Shown piece after piece: positions 50,901 through 63,815 of a DNA stretch of 64,000 nucleotides. The position numbers were made by a program, and so were the translations under genes. Within the stretch, counting starts at the first letter, position 1. Each line of letters starts with the position of its first letter. Source of the stretch: Rotaria socialis (lineage: Eukaryota; Rotifera; Eurotatoria; Philodinida; Philodinidae); NCBI GenBank assembly GCA_905331475.1, contig CAJNYU010001005.1:124001-188000 (forward strand), read 5' to 3'. The notes under the pieces were generated by a model that was not told where the DNA came from, did not search any database, and saw nothing but the letters and a program-made list of their open reading frames with translations.

Positions 50901-53900
50901 AATTAGTTTTCTATTAATTCGCATGAGAAAACATTTTTTAAATATTATACTATCTTTTAGGCACGGTCATTCAAGACATCACTATTGGCAATAATAATAT
51001 TTCTCCATATAATTATTATATTCTATCCGGAGATACACATGGCCTATTCTCTGTAAGCAATCTTGGCCAACTCTATTTAACATCACCTATGCTCAATAAA
51101 ACATCCGAAGAATTTTTTGAATTAACTATTCTTATATCATCATCGTCATCATCATTATCCTATTGTCGTACGAATGTATCAATCATTCGAACACCTAAAT
51201 GGTCGTATTTTATTTGTCCATCAGTAAGTAATCTGGGCTTTTTTTTTATAGTTTTTTAATATTGAATTCTATTTTCATAGGTAACAATTGAATGGACAGT
51301 GGAAGAAGAATCTCCAATAGGAACAATCGTTGGTACAGTGAAAGAAATTCTATTGTCAATAAATAATTCTTCAGAATTGATTGATAAAATCCATATGAAA
51401 TTTAACAATACATACAACGATGCACAAGCATTTCTTCTTAATTCTCAAACAGGTTCGTTCATTTCGCATTGTTATATTATTCGAAATGACTTTCATAAAC
51501 TTATCCTATCGTAGTAGAACTCTTAATTTTGATAAACGCAAGGAATACACCTAACCCTCTTTTCTTCTTGTCATTTAGGCATGATTACATCGAATTCACG
51601 TCTTGATTACGAACAAAAAACATCTTATTCATTGTCAATTGTACTTGAACCGGATGAATTTAATTGTTCAATACCAATTCTCATTGAATTAATCAATAAA
51701 AATGATAATCCAATACTGTTCGATGTAAATTCTTTAGTTTATAATATAACTGAAAATAATATTTTACCTTATTATATTGGTCGTATAAATTTGATTGATA
51801 TTGATCAATTGTATTCTTATGATTATGAATATTATCTTAAAAACCCTACTAAACAAATATCAATTGATCCTATAACTGGTTCGATTATATTAAACGAACA
51901 GCTCGATAGAGAATATCATGGATTTGAACTACAATTTGATATAATCGCTATGGATAATAAAGAAGATAATTTAACAAGTAAATTAATATTTTATATTAAT
52001 GATTTGAATGATCATGGACCTAAATTTGATCAAGAGTATCATTCAATTAATATCAGTAAGTCATTACGACCGGATACAATTATATTTCAAGTAAATGCAA
52101 CAAGCGAAGATCCAATTGTGAATGGACTTTTAACCTATGAATTAATCAATGCATCGGATTATTTTTATATCAATCAACATACAGGAATAATTCGTTTGAA
52201 AACTTATCTTTCATCAATAATAATGAATTATACATTGACAGTAAAAGTATTCGAAGCGGATATTAATTTAACCGATTATACAAATATATTTATATCAATT
52301 GTCAATGATGATAACATGTATTTTAATTTAAATGAGAAAAATAATTGTTTTCTTGAAGAAAATAAAATTATTAATTCGGAAGTTTGCACTATTGGTTTCG
52401 ATTCAAATGATTTTATTTATGAATTAATTGATCCTGTGAAATATTTTCAAATAATTGGAAGTAACGGTACAATTATTAATAAAAAAGTATTTGATTATGA
52501 GACTGATCAACATGAATATACTGTAACAATTATTGCCAAGGATCGGGAAAATCAGGTAGGAATAATTTTCTAGATCTATCTTCTTGAAAACCACTATAAT
52601 CCGGTATAAATCCACTTTTGATTAACTATCTGAAGTTTCTAGAGACTTTTTAAGAGGCTCAGTATACTTACCTTGTCAATTGACGCAAAAGTAACAGAAT
52701 TATAATATCAATCAATCATCTCATCCTTTTGAAAAGAACTATCCTACGATCAATAATCAGACCATTTTCTAAGAATAAGAATTTCTTCTCACATGAAATG
52801 AAAATCTATCCCAAGCTCGATAGATAGGAAAATATTTTCTTCAAAAAATTATGATCTCATCTGAGAAAATTCCAATACTCACTCCATAGAACTATTTGAT
52901 AAAGTTTCTTAAACTCAGATTACTGATCTAATCACACTCTTCATCAAAAGGATTTCAATGAATAACATCATTTTTTTTTCATTCTAGCCTATCATACTAT
53001 CTTCACTTAATTTTACAATTCAAATTCAAAATATCAATGATAATTATCCAGAATTTATCACTAAAAACTTCACAACAATTGTCTACTTATTTCATCCATC
53101 AATAAATACAGTTGTTCATATAATTGAAGCTATGGATAAAGATCAATCGAATTTAACATTCGAACTTCTTAACGATACATATTCGTCCTATAAACTTCAA
53201 ACATCAATAAATCAAACTGAACTTAGTTTAATTGAACCTATTCTTATCGATCGTGATGATAATTTTATCATTCGTCTTTGGGATAATATTACAAATCTAT
53301 CATCGTATTACATTGATTTACATATTCGTTTAATATACATTCAACGTTCAATTGATATTGCAACAGTAATTCCTCAAGAAATAGATGCTTATATAAATAT
53401 TGAAGAAAACTATTCAACACTTAATTTCGGCCCATTATTTATTCAAAATCAATCTGAATATAAATTTATTTATTATAATATAATTAAAGAAGAACATTTC
53501 TTTCTTAAACAAATATCTAATACGCAAGTTGAACTACATTTTAATTCTTTACAAGAATATTCTCAAGAACAAAATCACCGTTTATTACATTATCAAATTG
53601 ATTTAACAGCTATAGCATTAAATCAACCAATACCAGAAATAAAATTTTCAAATAATACAATAATTCATCTTCCAAAACATATGAATTCTCAATTGAAATC
53701 TCATTTCATCGATATTAATCTATGGCCTATTGATCGTGAAATGTTAGAACGTTCGTTATCAGTTATCATTAATTTAAATTCTCAATCAACGTATGAACAA
53801 TTTATTATCAATAGTCTACGACCAATACGTGAATATTTAGCGGAAGTTATCGGTGTTAATATTAATCATGTTCATATTTATACATTTGATTTAAAAGCTC

Positions 53901-56900
53901 AACATCAAATTGAACTACTTATTGCTATAATACGTTATCCATCACGTTTACGACCACCACGTTATATACATAAAAAATTACTGTATAATGCATTAAAAAA
54001 TTCAACACATCTATTTGTAAAAATTATACATATTAAATCGATTGAGAAAATTTTAATCAATCAATGTGATTTAAAATCGTGTGAAAATAATGGACGATGT
54101 ACAAGTCAGATTAAATTATTAAATAATCAATATGAATATTTTTATCACGAAAGATATCAACGTTTATTACCAAAATATCAATGGAATGTAAAATGTTTAT
54201 GTTTAAATCATTATTATGGTCAACGTTGTCAACATAAACAACATTATGAATCGCCATGTACATCGAATCCTTGTTCGCCATTGGAGAGATGTATCGAAGA
54301 AAGTGCAACTCTATATACATGTCAATGTATTGATGAACCATGCAATTACAATGAAGTTCCATTAGAAAATACATTGGATTGTATTAACATTAATTCGCCG
54401 ACGTGTCGAGGTATGTGTTTTATTAAAATCAGATTTAGTTTCGATTTGAAGTATTTCTGATCAAGCTCGTATATTGACATCGTTAAACAAGTTGTATTCT
54501 ACTGAAATAGGAGTAGAAATGTACCGAGTATATCTCGGTTTGGTTCCAATTTTTGTTTTCTTGGGAATACTCTGATTGTATGTTCTATGGTAGGATTTCT
54601 TTCAATATGGATGCTTGTAGAACAAACATTTGTCTGCAAAATGAAACATCAGTGAAGTTTGTACGATCTATGATTCAACTTCTATTACAGTTTGACGAAA
54701 AGTCGGCACCGTCTCAGTCCTGTTAGTGCCTCTAGTAGAACTATAAATAAAAACTGAAAGACACTTTCCACAGAGTTTTCTAACATTTCATTTTCTTGAA
54801 AAATGTTTGCTCTATATCATCAATTACTAAAAGAACTTTGAAAGTCGTTTGCTTTCACGATCAACCATTTCACTAAATAGGAGCCTCTCAGGTTTGGCAT
54901 GGATCATAGTTGTAAGTCATTTCCGTTGATTTTCCTTTGTTATGAAGTCAGTAATCAAGTGCCAAGCATGAATATTAACATCTATGAAGAAATAATATGT
55001 TTTTTCTTCATATTCACTCGCAACGAAAAGTAATTGACACAGAATGAATAAGTACTAAATGTCGGCCGTTATTTATGATAACTTTTTTTTATCATCAAAA
55101 AAATGATGAAATGATTGAAGATCGAAAGTATTCGTGCCTTCGAATATAACTTAAAAGTATATTCTGTTTTATTTAGATTCATCGAATACTTTAACATTCG
55201 ATGGTTATAGTTTTGTTCGTATGAATTCGACGATGAACTTCACTCAACATGTAAATCTAACATTCACATTTCGTACTCAAGTTGGACAAGGAAAGTTAAT
55301 AAAATTAATCGCTTACGATACAAGAAAACAACAACATTTATTAATTATTCAAATAAAAGATGGACATATTAATTTTCAATTAAATAAAAAAACTCTTTTT
55401 CAATTTAACGAAATATTAATCAATGACAGTCTATGGCATCATATTTATTTTTCAATTGATTATGCATTAAATAATAATTATTATTATCATGTACGACTTG
55501 ATCATGTATTTAGTCATAAAATTCATTTAACACAACATATATTAATAAATCAATTAAAAGAATTTTTCATTGGTAATGATTTTCATGGTTGTTTAGGCAA
55601 TTTAACAATAAATAATCAAACAATTCACCTTCAAAAACAAGAAAATAATAATTTTATTGAACATATTGGAACAAATAATGGTTGTCAATTGGCTGAAATG
55701 GAAACCCGTACATTAAGACATTATAACGTGAAAGATGATCTTTGTTCAGTGCATCATCCATGTTATCATGGTGGCATATGTTCAAACCATAATACAAAGC
55801 ATGGCTTAAGTTTTGTATGTAACTGTTTAAAACCTCGATTTGCAGGTCGACAATGTCAATTTGATTTGCAGCCTTGTTTAAGTCAACCATGTCTATTTAA
55901 TGAACAATGTGTTTCAGCCAATCAATCGTATTCATGTATATCGTCATTAATGGATTTGCCAATATCAACGAAAAATTCTTTATACCTTGGTTTAGCTTTT
56001 ATTTGTTGTACATTTATATTAATTGTATTACTTTTTATATCGTTCATTATTTACTGCCAACAACGAAGAAAGGATAGAAAACGTCGTGATACTTTAAATA
56101 CAGATAAACCATTGGTATCAGCGCCACTACTGACTCAAAAGTCATCACCGACCGCAAATACAATTGAAAATCCAATGCAAACATTACTTAAATTGAATCA
56201 TAATGGAAAACAAACTGTCGAAGCTATGCCACTTGGCGATCAGAATCATGTACAATCAACATTGAATAATTTTAATGATAAAGTAAATCATTTTTGAAAT
56301 CATGAAATTTTCATTTGAAACTTGAGCAGAGCAGGAAAAAGTTTCTCTGGCCGAGATATACACTAATCCGAGTCCGATTGACTCTTGAGTATATATATAT
56401 ATATGTAATTGTGACTCTGCCGTTTCAGTAGACTATTCAGTGAAGAATTATAGGAGATAGGTGTTGATTGAATGATCGCTTATAATCATAATGTATATCT
56501 ATATATCTAATCCTTATTTTTTTAGGCAATGATTAATCCATTGAGTAAATCGCCTCCAACCGTTGATGAATCTGAATATCAAGGTCATGAATCATTAAAT
56601 CGTCGTCATGTATGTTCCATACGAAAAAAAGAGACAGCGAATGCTAAAAACATAAAATCTATATATTATTTAGAGTGATCCCAAACATTATTCAACTATT
56701 GGAAGAATGAATATTCCACCAGATAATTTTCTTGCTCATTATAACAGTATTGATTATGGTTTGTAATTTTTGAAATTTTCTTTTTTTTTATTGGACTAAT
56801 AGTTTTCGTTATTTTATAGAATCTCCACACACGCCACTTGTTAATCCGCGAGCAACAGATTTATTTGATTGTGAGTAGTTTTTGCCTAAATTTGTTCACT

Positions 56901-58072
56901 TGAAAATGACATTATTTCTTTCTCTTCTTCTAGTCCCATCTTCGTCGACAAGTAAGTTTTATTGTGCACATTTCATTTTTCATAGTATCTAAATGTTTTC
57001 TAATAGAATATTTCAATGGACATAAAGATGAAAACATCGCTAATTATCAAATTGGTATAAAAACTTTATCGAATTTAACTGAAAAATTAGCCGAACAAAA
57101 CGACATGGAAATAACTCACTCATCGAATGATTCATCAAATAATGAGCAAACATTATTAACATCACCAATATCACATAGTGAACGCAAACGTTCATTGTTT
57201 AATGGTGGTAGTACGCATAGTATACTTGCGTCAAACTCGTCGCTACAAAAAGCACCTGTCTATGCCAAAATTATTAAAAGTAAGTTTTGAAAAGTTCATC
57301 CGTATGTTTGACTACTTTTCCATTTAATGGTAACAGCTCAGAGCCAAGAGTAGGAGAAATTGGATCTTATCAGGAGATCAATTTATCTAACAGCATCAAG
57401 TGGAAGATCTTAAAGAAGAATTAAACGTCTACAAAGGATCTTCTCTCTCGATTCACGACTCTCGTAAATTATTTTAAATTTTCAATGAAAATAGAAGCCA
57501 TAAAAATTGTTTACATAAGTCTTTTCTCTTAACTTTCTTCTAACTTTTACTGCTTAAGTATAAAATTAAAATTAATCTTTTTCTAAAACTGGTTGACGAA
57601 ATCTTATTTCAAATTATTAAATTATTCTCTCTTTTTAGCACCATCGAAACCTCCTAACAGTAGTGGTATGAGTACAATAGAACGTCTTCGTTTGAGTGGT
57701 TCACCACTTCGTCTTCTTTCATCATCTCCAACTTATGCACGTACAACATCATTTTTGAAATCTAATCTAAATCATGATAATAATCAAATGTCTCAATCAT
57801 CATCATCATCAATTAAACATAGTAAAATAAATCCAACATCATGGAAAATAAATCCAAGAAAACTAGATAGCCTAAAAGCAAGACGTAATAGTCGACATAC
57901 AGATGATGATGATGATGACAATCATGTGAATAATACTGAAACAAGTCAATTAACAACGACAGCAACAACAATAAATCGCTATAGACATGCGAGTGATTCC
58001 GATTTAACAAAAGAACATACTAATGGAAAAAAAGCAACTAAGTTATCATCATTTTTTCAAACTGAAGTATAG
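38971..58072 (+). CDS. Fat-like giant cadherin
   Basis: Nineteen exons join in phase to 4335 residues: 38971-39354, 39413-40839, 41397-42616, 44381-45075, 45220-45663, 45724-46228, 46715-48060, 48683-50783, 50961-51223, 51281-51452, 51579-52555, 52988-54410, 55177-56282, 56526-56609, 56674-56758, 56820-56870, 56934-56951, 57007-57279, 57639-58072. A signal peptide (SILFTLLTIIIA) precedes about thirty cadherin repeats (to ~3400). Typical motifs include DINDNIPQ, DINDNTPQF, LDREYHGFEL and NINDNYPEF. Next come a linker, EGF modules (~3536-3640), a laminin-G domain (~3655-3820, with FDGYSFVRM, SLWHHIYFSID and FHGCLGNLTI), two more EGF modules, a membrane segment (~3921-3945) and a ~390-residue tail ending QTEV, a class I PDZ ligand. 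Order and length match Fat cadherins, cell-surface proteins of planar polarity, growth control and adhesion. Many repeats lack full calcium motifs. Fat1- versus Fat4-type cannot be settled here. Confidence 0.9.
40840..41396 (+). other. 557-base cadherin intron
   Basis: GT-AG intron between cadherin exons 2 and 3, phase 2. It has an open frame in front of exon 3 that lacks cadherin-like content, so I exclude it. No repeat recognised. Confidence 0.7.
42617..44380 (+). other. 1.76 kb cadherin intron
   Basis: From GGTATGTG to TTTCTCAG. Contains a GT microsatellite at about 43211-43234. An alternative acceptor (TTTTGCAAG) lies 31 bases upstream of the chosen one. The chosen one restores SIDQQ-GYIRLT, the usual cadherin FxID..tGxI pattern. 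Confidence 0.7.
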
Positions 58073-58962
58073 TCTTTGTATAAAATTTCCAAAAAAATCA
58101 AACAGTATGTGCCTTATAATTATTGTTGTTGTTGTTGTTTTGTATTTGTAAATCCTAAATTTTGTAGCCCGGTGTTGCTTTTCTGTTTTTCTCTCTGTCT
58201 CTTTTCTTGCTATTCTATATCAAATATAAAATAAATAAATGTGCACAAATTTTCATTTATCTGTACAATATTTTCGTGATTGTTTTTTAAATGAATATTA
58301 AAAAAAAGACTATATAGTGTAGAAATGAGTTTTCTGTGCTTCAATGGTAAATTCTCAACATCGGTAAAAGATTTGAATTGCATGATGTTGTTTAAAACTT
58401 TGTTTTTACACAGAGGAGTCCTACAATTGTATTTAATGTGTAGGTGATGCTTGGCATGAACTGATATAAATTGCGGTTAATAATAACAAGAAAACTTGTT
58501 TATACACTTAATTTTTCACCTCATCACTGATGTGTATCTTTTGTTAAGTTTAAACTAAACATTTTCTCTAGAAAATGCACAGACAAAGTAGAATTTGTAA
58601 CAAATATGCTTTCCATTGTTTCATTCTGGACTGAATAAAGTTAATATCAACGAATCATTTTATTTGAATACTTGAATTCGGTTTAACAGATAGTTTTGTT
58701 ATTACTATTGTAAAAGGTATCATAAAATATTTCGTTGAATTTTTAGTTGTTTAATGAAAGTTGATTTTCTAGATCGAGTTGATAATGTTGTTGAAACTCA
58801 ACTAATAGTTGATATCAATCAGACTCTGACAATTGAAAACATTTTCTATAACTCTAAAAATGGCATTTAATGTTCTGATAATTATGAATACGGCATAAAA
58901 AGAAATGCATTGTTGATGGATTCCAAACGGAGAAAATATTAGTATAGATAAATAAAATAGCT
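58073..58962. other. 3' regions of two convergent genes
   Basis: Lies between the cadherin stop (+) and the macrodomain-OTU stop (-). ATAAAATAAATAAA near 58225 could be the cadherin polyadenylation signal. ATAAATAAAATAG near 58950, read from the other strand, is not clearly a signal. No other gene. Confidence 0.5.
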
Positions 58963-60559
58963 TTATCTCATATTAAGCAGAGGAACAAAATGATTAGGTG
59001 ACCACATTTGTTTCGCTTGCAACCGACCAGCAAAGGGTCTGTTCGCATGGGAAAAAAGTAATCTAACTTCTTTGTATGTCGGCGGTATTTCTGATTTTTT
59101 CGCTTGATTTTGGCTATCATTCCCTTCGTTCAATGGTGGAAACATTGACTCATTTAACAACTGAACATTTAAATCCTCATTCCCATTGACTTTTGGATAA
59201 GCAGCAATTAAATGAATATTTAAAACAGATGGTATGCTGAGTAGATCCCAAATGCCAACATAATTCGTATCATGAACCATTTCTTTTCTTGCGTATTCTT
59301 CAAAATTGTCAAGAATGGACAAGAGACGATCATATTGAGATTTATAATCATCTATATTTAGAACAAGTTCGACAACATTTCTGGCTCGAAGTTCAATTGA
59401 CGTCAAAGGAGACCCATCCGTCGTTGAACCTACTCCTCCTAATTGAACAAAAGAATTGTAAAAACAATTTCCATCGCCAGCAATTGAAATCGGAATAAAG
59501 TTACGAAATAATGTACTACAATATTGATGTATGTAATGTTCAGCAACCTGATCACGCATATGAGCAACTTGATCAAATACTTGAACTGGAGTATAGGTGA
59601 GTGGATATAGAGTTAAAACTGTTTGTAATAATTGGCATTCTTTCACAAGATCATTATAGGAATTTTCACTAGCCGTACGTAAGTTTGATAAAAACATTTT
59701 AAATACTTGTGCACGTGCCAATTGTGAACAAGCAAGACATAAAATCGTTCGACCAGTAGGCAACATGTTTTGTTTACAGAGTACACAAAAGCGAGTTGTT
59801 GGTTTAGGTGGCACAGGTGGTTTACTGGCGGACGTTTTAGGTGACTCACTTATGACATCAGTAATGTGGTCACCAATATTTGCCTCTTTATTTACTTGTT
59901 GCGCATAATCGGTCCATTCTCGAATGAAAATATCGAATGTCGAACGATCATACAAAACAAATCGAACTTCTTTTACATTGAATGAAAATCGTCTTATAGA
60001 ATCGATAGCTACACGGGCGGCTTCGTGTACAGGAAAATGATTGGCTCCACAAGATATTGCAGGATAAGCTATGGAAGCTAGTTGATAAATATTAGCAAGT
60101 GCTAACGATGTATAATAACATGATTGTAGTAGAAAAGCGGCACGTTCTTTCTCTGATTCTTGATAAACTGGACCTACAGTACTAATGACGAAGCGTGGTT
60201 CATGTTCTGCACAATTAAATTTTGCAATAAAAATCCGCGATTGTCCAACTGGACACGATTGATTGTTCATTTCTTTATGAATTGCAACGACTTGATCTGT
60301 AAAAAATTGGCCCATCTGTTGATGTATAAGAGCATCTAATCCTCCATCGGGCACCATGGATTCATTTGTAGGATTGACAACAGCATCGCATGGCTCTCGA
60401 CTTAAATCACCATTATGTATGAGTACCTTCAATGAGCCATTAGTAAATGAAAAATGAACAGTATCTTGGTCAATTTCTTCAATAATGCTAAATAGATTAT
60501 AAAAAAAGATAGCCAATAGTGGTTAAATCACAACAAGTCAACACCTACATGCCAGACAT
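58963..60559 (-). CDS. Macrodomain - zinc motif - OTU protease fusion
   Basis: An 11-base first coding exon (60559-60549, MSG plus two bases) joins in phase to 60487-58963, giving 511 residues. The longer upstream frame starts at TTG inside the intron, and the TATTTAG acceptor at 60488 explains it. Residues ~20-195 are a macrodomain: HNGDL, AVVNPTN, GGLDALIH, FVISTVGPVY, and AISCGANHFP as the phosphate loop. These bind ADP-ribose in the family, and some members hydrolyse ADP-ribosyl bonds. A proline stretch (PPVPPKP) follows. Then comes CxxC(12)CxxC (Cys238, 241, 254, 257), a likely zinc site. Residues ~335-508 are an OTU cysteine-protease domain with GDGNC (Asp342, Cys345) and WSPNHFVPLL (His503). 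The catalytic set looks intact. I infer a cytosolic enzyme acting on ubiquitin, perhaps ADP-ribosylated ubiquitin or targets. It is convergent with the cadherin gene. Confidence 0.87.
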
Positions 60560-60970
60560 ATTTTATAAAATCTTACGATAGAAATAAAAACTGAATAATT
60601 TCTTGTGCCACAACAATATCTATAGGTTTCACTGAAATTTTCCAACTTGTTAATCGCGGCACAAGTAAACGCCGCCGTCGTCGTTCGTACGTCTTTTTTC
60701 TACCGACGCATGCATAGGTTTTGGATTTTGTTTCTCTGTTCTGTTTAAATAAAAAACAAGTACGCACGTGTTTCAATGCATACCTATGATCAGGGAGAAA
60801 TGAAAAGAGGAAAAAAAAGAAAGTTCGTATCTGCAATCGAGTTTTTCTTGAAAGAACACCAAAAAAAAATGAATGAGCATCGCTACTTATGCAAATTATA
60901 AAACAAAACAAAAAAGGAATGTCTAGTGGATATCAAAGAAAAAAAACAGCACAGTAAAGATTGATTTATT
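60560..60970 (-). promoter_or_regulatory. Probable 5' UTR/promoter of macrodomain-OTU gene
   Basis: 411 bases between the claudin-like stop and the macrodomain-OTU ATG, both minus strand. It contains a CpG-rich patch (CGCCGCCGTCGTCG, about 60670) unlike the AT-rich surroundings. A regulatory role is inferred from composition and position only. Confidence 0.35.
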
Positions 60971-62562
60971 TTAACAGAGTGTTGCCACTGACTCATGCCG
61001 ATAACGACGAAATTCAAACTCGACATCAATACGATAAACTGCTGTAACAATACAACTAATAAATACACAGCATGTACCGGCTACGAATGACCAAAATGAG
61101 ACACCATACGCTGTTAGAGTTTGAAGACCGTTAATGCCAAGAAATAATGCCAATGTTATCAGAGCCAATACGACTTTAAAAAACAAAATAATTGTTATTG
61201 AACTACAAGAAAACGAAGAATACTAGGAGAAAAAACAACTGCATACCTGTAAGAATATCAAAGACTAGTAAGCATTCGACCATACGTTTCGAGCATTTAA
61301 AATTGTGAAAAGAAGCATTTGTATTGATTAATTGTGTTAGAAGTAAAGCAATGATGGCAAGGCACACAGAGCCAATTGATAAACCAATTAATACTTTGTG
61401 ATTATCTGTTCAGATATTGTTTTTGTTTTCAAAAAAGAAACAAAGAACACAATCAGATATATGTAAAACTGACTTCAGTTAATCTCTGGGATTAGCGAAT
61501 TTTTCAATTGAGCTCTTTTTTTTTGACTGAACGCTATTCAAGAACATCGTCTGCGCTAATTCAGACGAACTATTACGTAAATTTATTGATTCCAGAATAG
61601 ATTTTCGAACTTCAGTGCAAAAAACATTTGTTTTCTTCAAAAGCAAACAAACATACGCCACAGATCCTATTCCAACTGTGTCACACGTCTCGAGACGACC
61701 ATATCCTTTTCGTATTTGTCGTGTCTCATCGGATGGATGACTGTAGACGACATATTTTTTACATTTGTATGCACTTTTCTTTTATGAATGTTGTGAATTC
61801 GTCTATGATAAATATAAAATAGCTTTCATTATCGTCTTATCTTTCTCACATTGTTCAATATTTACAAATACATAGAGTATGCAATCAAATATCGATTAAA
61901 AGCAATCGATTAGAAATGGTATGAATAATTTCATATTTCTATTGTTTAGTCACCATGTAATCGATATCGAGTCCTACTCTGGGTGCAATTTGAACTTCAT
62001 AAATTAGAGTTTATTACATTTTTATTTCTCTCTATAATGACCAATGGACTATTGTCGTGCGAGCTTCGAATATAATAAAAGCATAGCTACGCATTTCATA
62101 ATCTCAACAGGACTAATCAATACATTCGAGTAGATAAAATCTTTGTTCTTTTCAGCGGATTAATTACATTTTAGAATGATTAGATAAAAAGTGCAACATA
62201 CGTCTTGTTGTTTCTCTGAATGATTATTTAATTCATAGTAGAATAACCTTACCGTCTAATTTAGGTCCAACTATCGTTGAATTATGCCATTTGAGTAGTC
62301 GATTGAAACATACATAAGCGTCATCGTATAGATAATTAGTATGGATGATATTTGTTACATTGCCTACAGTTAAATATTTCTCTGTATTACCATCACGATA
62401 AAGCCGTTGACAAGACGATATAATACCATCTGCGCGTTCGGTATTTATATGATTTGAATTATTATCAACAGTAATAAGCCATCGTGACGTTGTTATGCCC
62501 AATATGAGTAGTGTAATGGCAAAAAGTAATAGAGCAAAGTTAAAGAATAATAAACAGCCCAT
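60971..62562 (-). CDS. Claudin/PMP22-like four-pass membrane protein
   Basis: Exons 62562-62253, 61405-61247 and 61173-60971 join in phase to 223 residues; introns are 847 and 73 bases. Four hydrophobic segments: residues 5-25 (LLFFNFALLLFAITLLILG), about 106-128 (VLIGLSIGSVCLAIIALLLT), about 147-167 (ECLLVFDILTVVLALITLAL) and about 180-202 (GVSFWSFVAGTCCVFISC). The first extracellular loop is long, with a Trp (SRWL) near its start and two Cys (SSCQRLY and VCFNRLL), as in the W...C...C signature of claudin-superfamily loops. It also has NVT and NST glycosylation sites. The tail is short and basic. By family it may act in cell junctions or membrane organisation. The exact subfamily (claudin, EMP/PMP22, clarin) is not clear. 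Confidence 0.72.
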
Positions 62563-63815
62563 GATTTAAAATGATTAATGTCTTCTTGTTATTTTTTGAT
62601 TCCACAATCGACTTTTTCCTTCTTCTCTTTTTTATGTGTCTACTTCGCCGCCAGTTGGACTCTGACAAGAAATATGAATAACTGTGATAAGAACGGGCAA
62701 AGAGTTTATATGTATATGCAAACAAATGTTGATGAACGTTGTATATAGTTGAAGTATGTGTAATTCAAAACTTTCTTCTCCTGCTTCTCTCTTGTGCAGA
62801 TAAAGGCACAAACATGCAATACAAGCAAAGAAAAAATTCTCTCCTTCTCTCTCTCTCTCTCTCTCGTATTTTCTTTGACTGAGTATTGCAAATGTGTGAT
62901 GTGTTGAGAAGCAAGTATGAAGAATAAGAAAATGATATACATATATACATATATAAGCAGCGATTCAAAGTTTTACCTGTTATTGACGAAGACTTACATA
63001 ATAATCGTGTCTGGTGGAATTTGAAGAATAACTACATCAGATCATTTATTATGTTTTCATTCAGCTGATTGTTCATTTCATTCACTTAGCGCACGGCGCA
63101 CTTGCGTATTTAGATCAAAGCAAAAGAAGAATACACGCGCACATGCTCAAGTTGCGTACTGTCTGAAGTGCACGAGAATGAATGAATGAATGAATGAATA
63201 ATTACATGTCATCATCTTTGTGTGGTAATGTACAATGGAAAAGAAAGCACAATAGCTTACAAGTAATCTTCTGAAACCTACATAATTTTATATCATTATT
63301 GGTTGTATTATGATCATTCAATTATGAAATAATGCTGTCTGAAGAAAATAAAGTGTCCAAATCGAAACGCCTCTTCTTTTTGTCTCCTAAATATTATGGC
63401 AAGTGAAGGATTAAAGTTAATACTTCTATCTAATAGCTTAATTATCATATTCATACATTAAAATATATAATGATGTTTTCTTGCTGTTGAACAGATGAAA
63501 GAGAAAAAATTCGTTACGCATAATGACAGACTTAGTGAACTGAAAATAATGAACGCAATTAAACTTATTTTTGGCATAATCATCAGTTATAGCATAATTG
63601 TCATTTTTGTATGTCGGTGTCGTAATCAATGTTATTCTAGGAATATGTTAAATAAAGTGATTCCTTTAAGTAGGATAGAGTATGTTTTATTCTGTTAGGT
63701 AAATATCGTAAAGTGAACATAACGTTTTTCAATGGATTTCTTTTAATCGCCATGATTATACACGCACATACATATATATATATACATTAAAAACACAAAC
63801 AACTAGTCAACCTTG
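62563..63815. other. Intergenic stretch with possible promoter
   Basis: Contains a CT run at about 62845-62865, a GCGC-rich patch at about 63085-63170 and a GAAT repeat at about 63178-63200. The 67-codon frame at 63495-63698 has one hydrophobic segment but nothing else to support it. The 5' UTR and promoter of the claudin-like gene probably lie here. Confidence 0.4.

Noticed and set aside
60488-60516. N-terminal extension of the macrodomain-OTU frame from TTG
   Set aside because: It reads through a good acceptor site. The ATG at 60559 with an 11-base exon joins in phase instead.
63495-63698. 67-codon frame with one hydrophobic segment
   Set aside because: Too short and isolated. The hydrophobic stretch alone is not evidence in AT-rich DNA.
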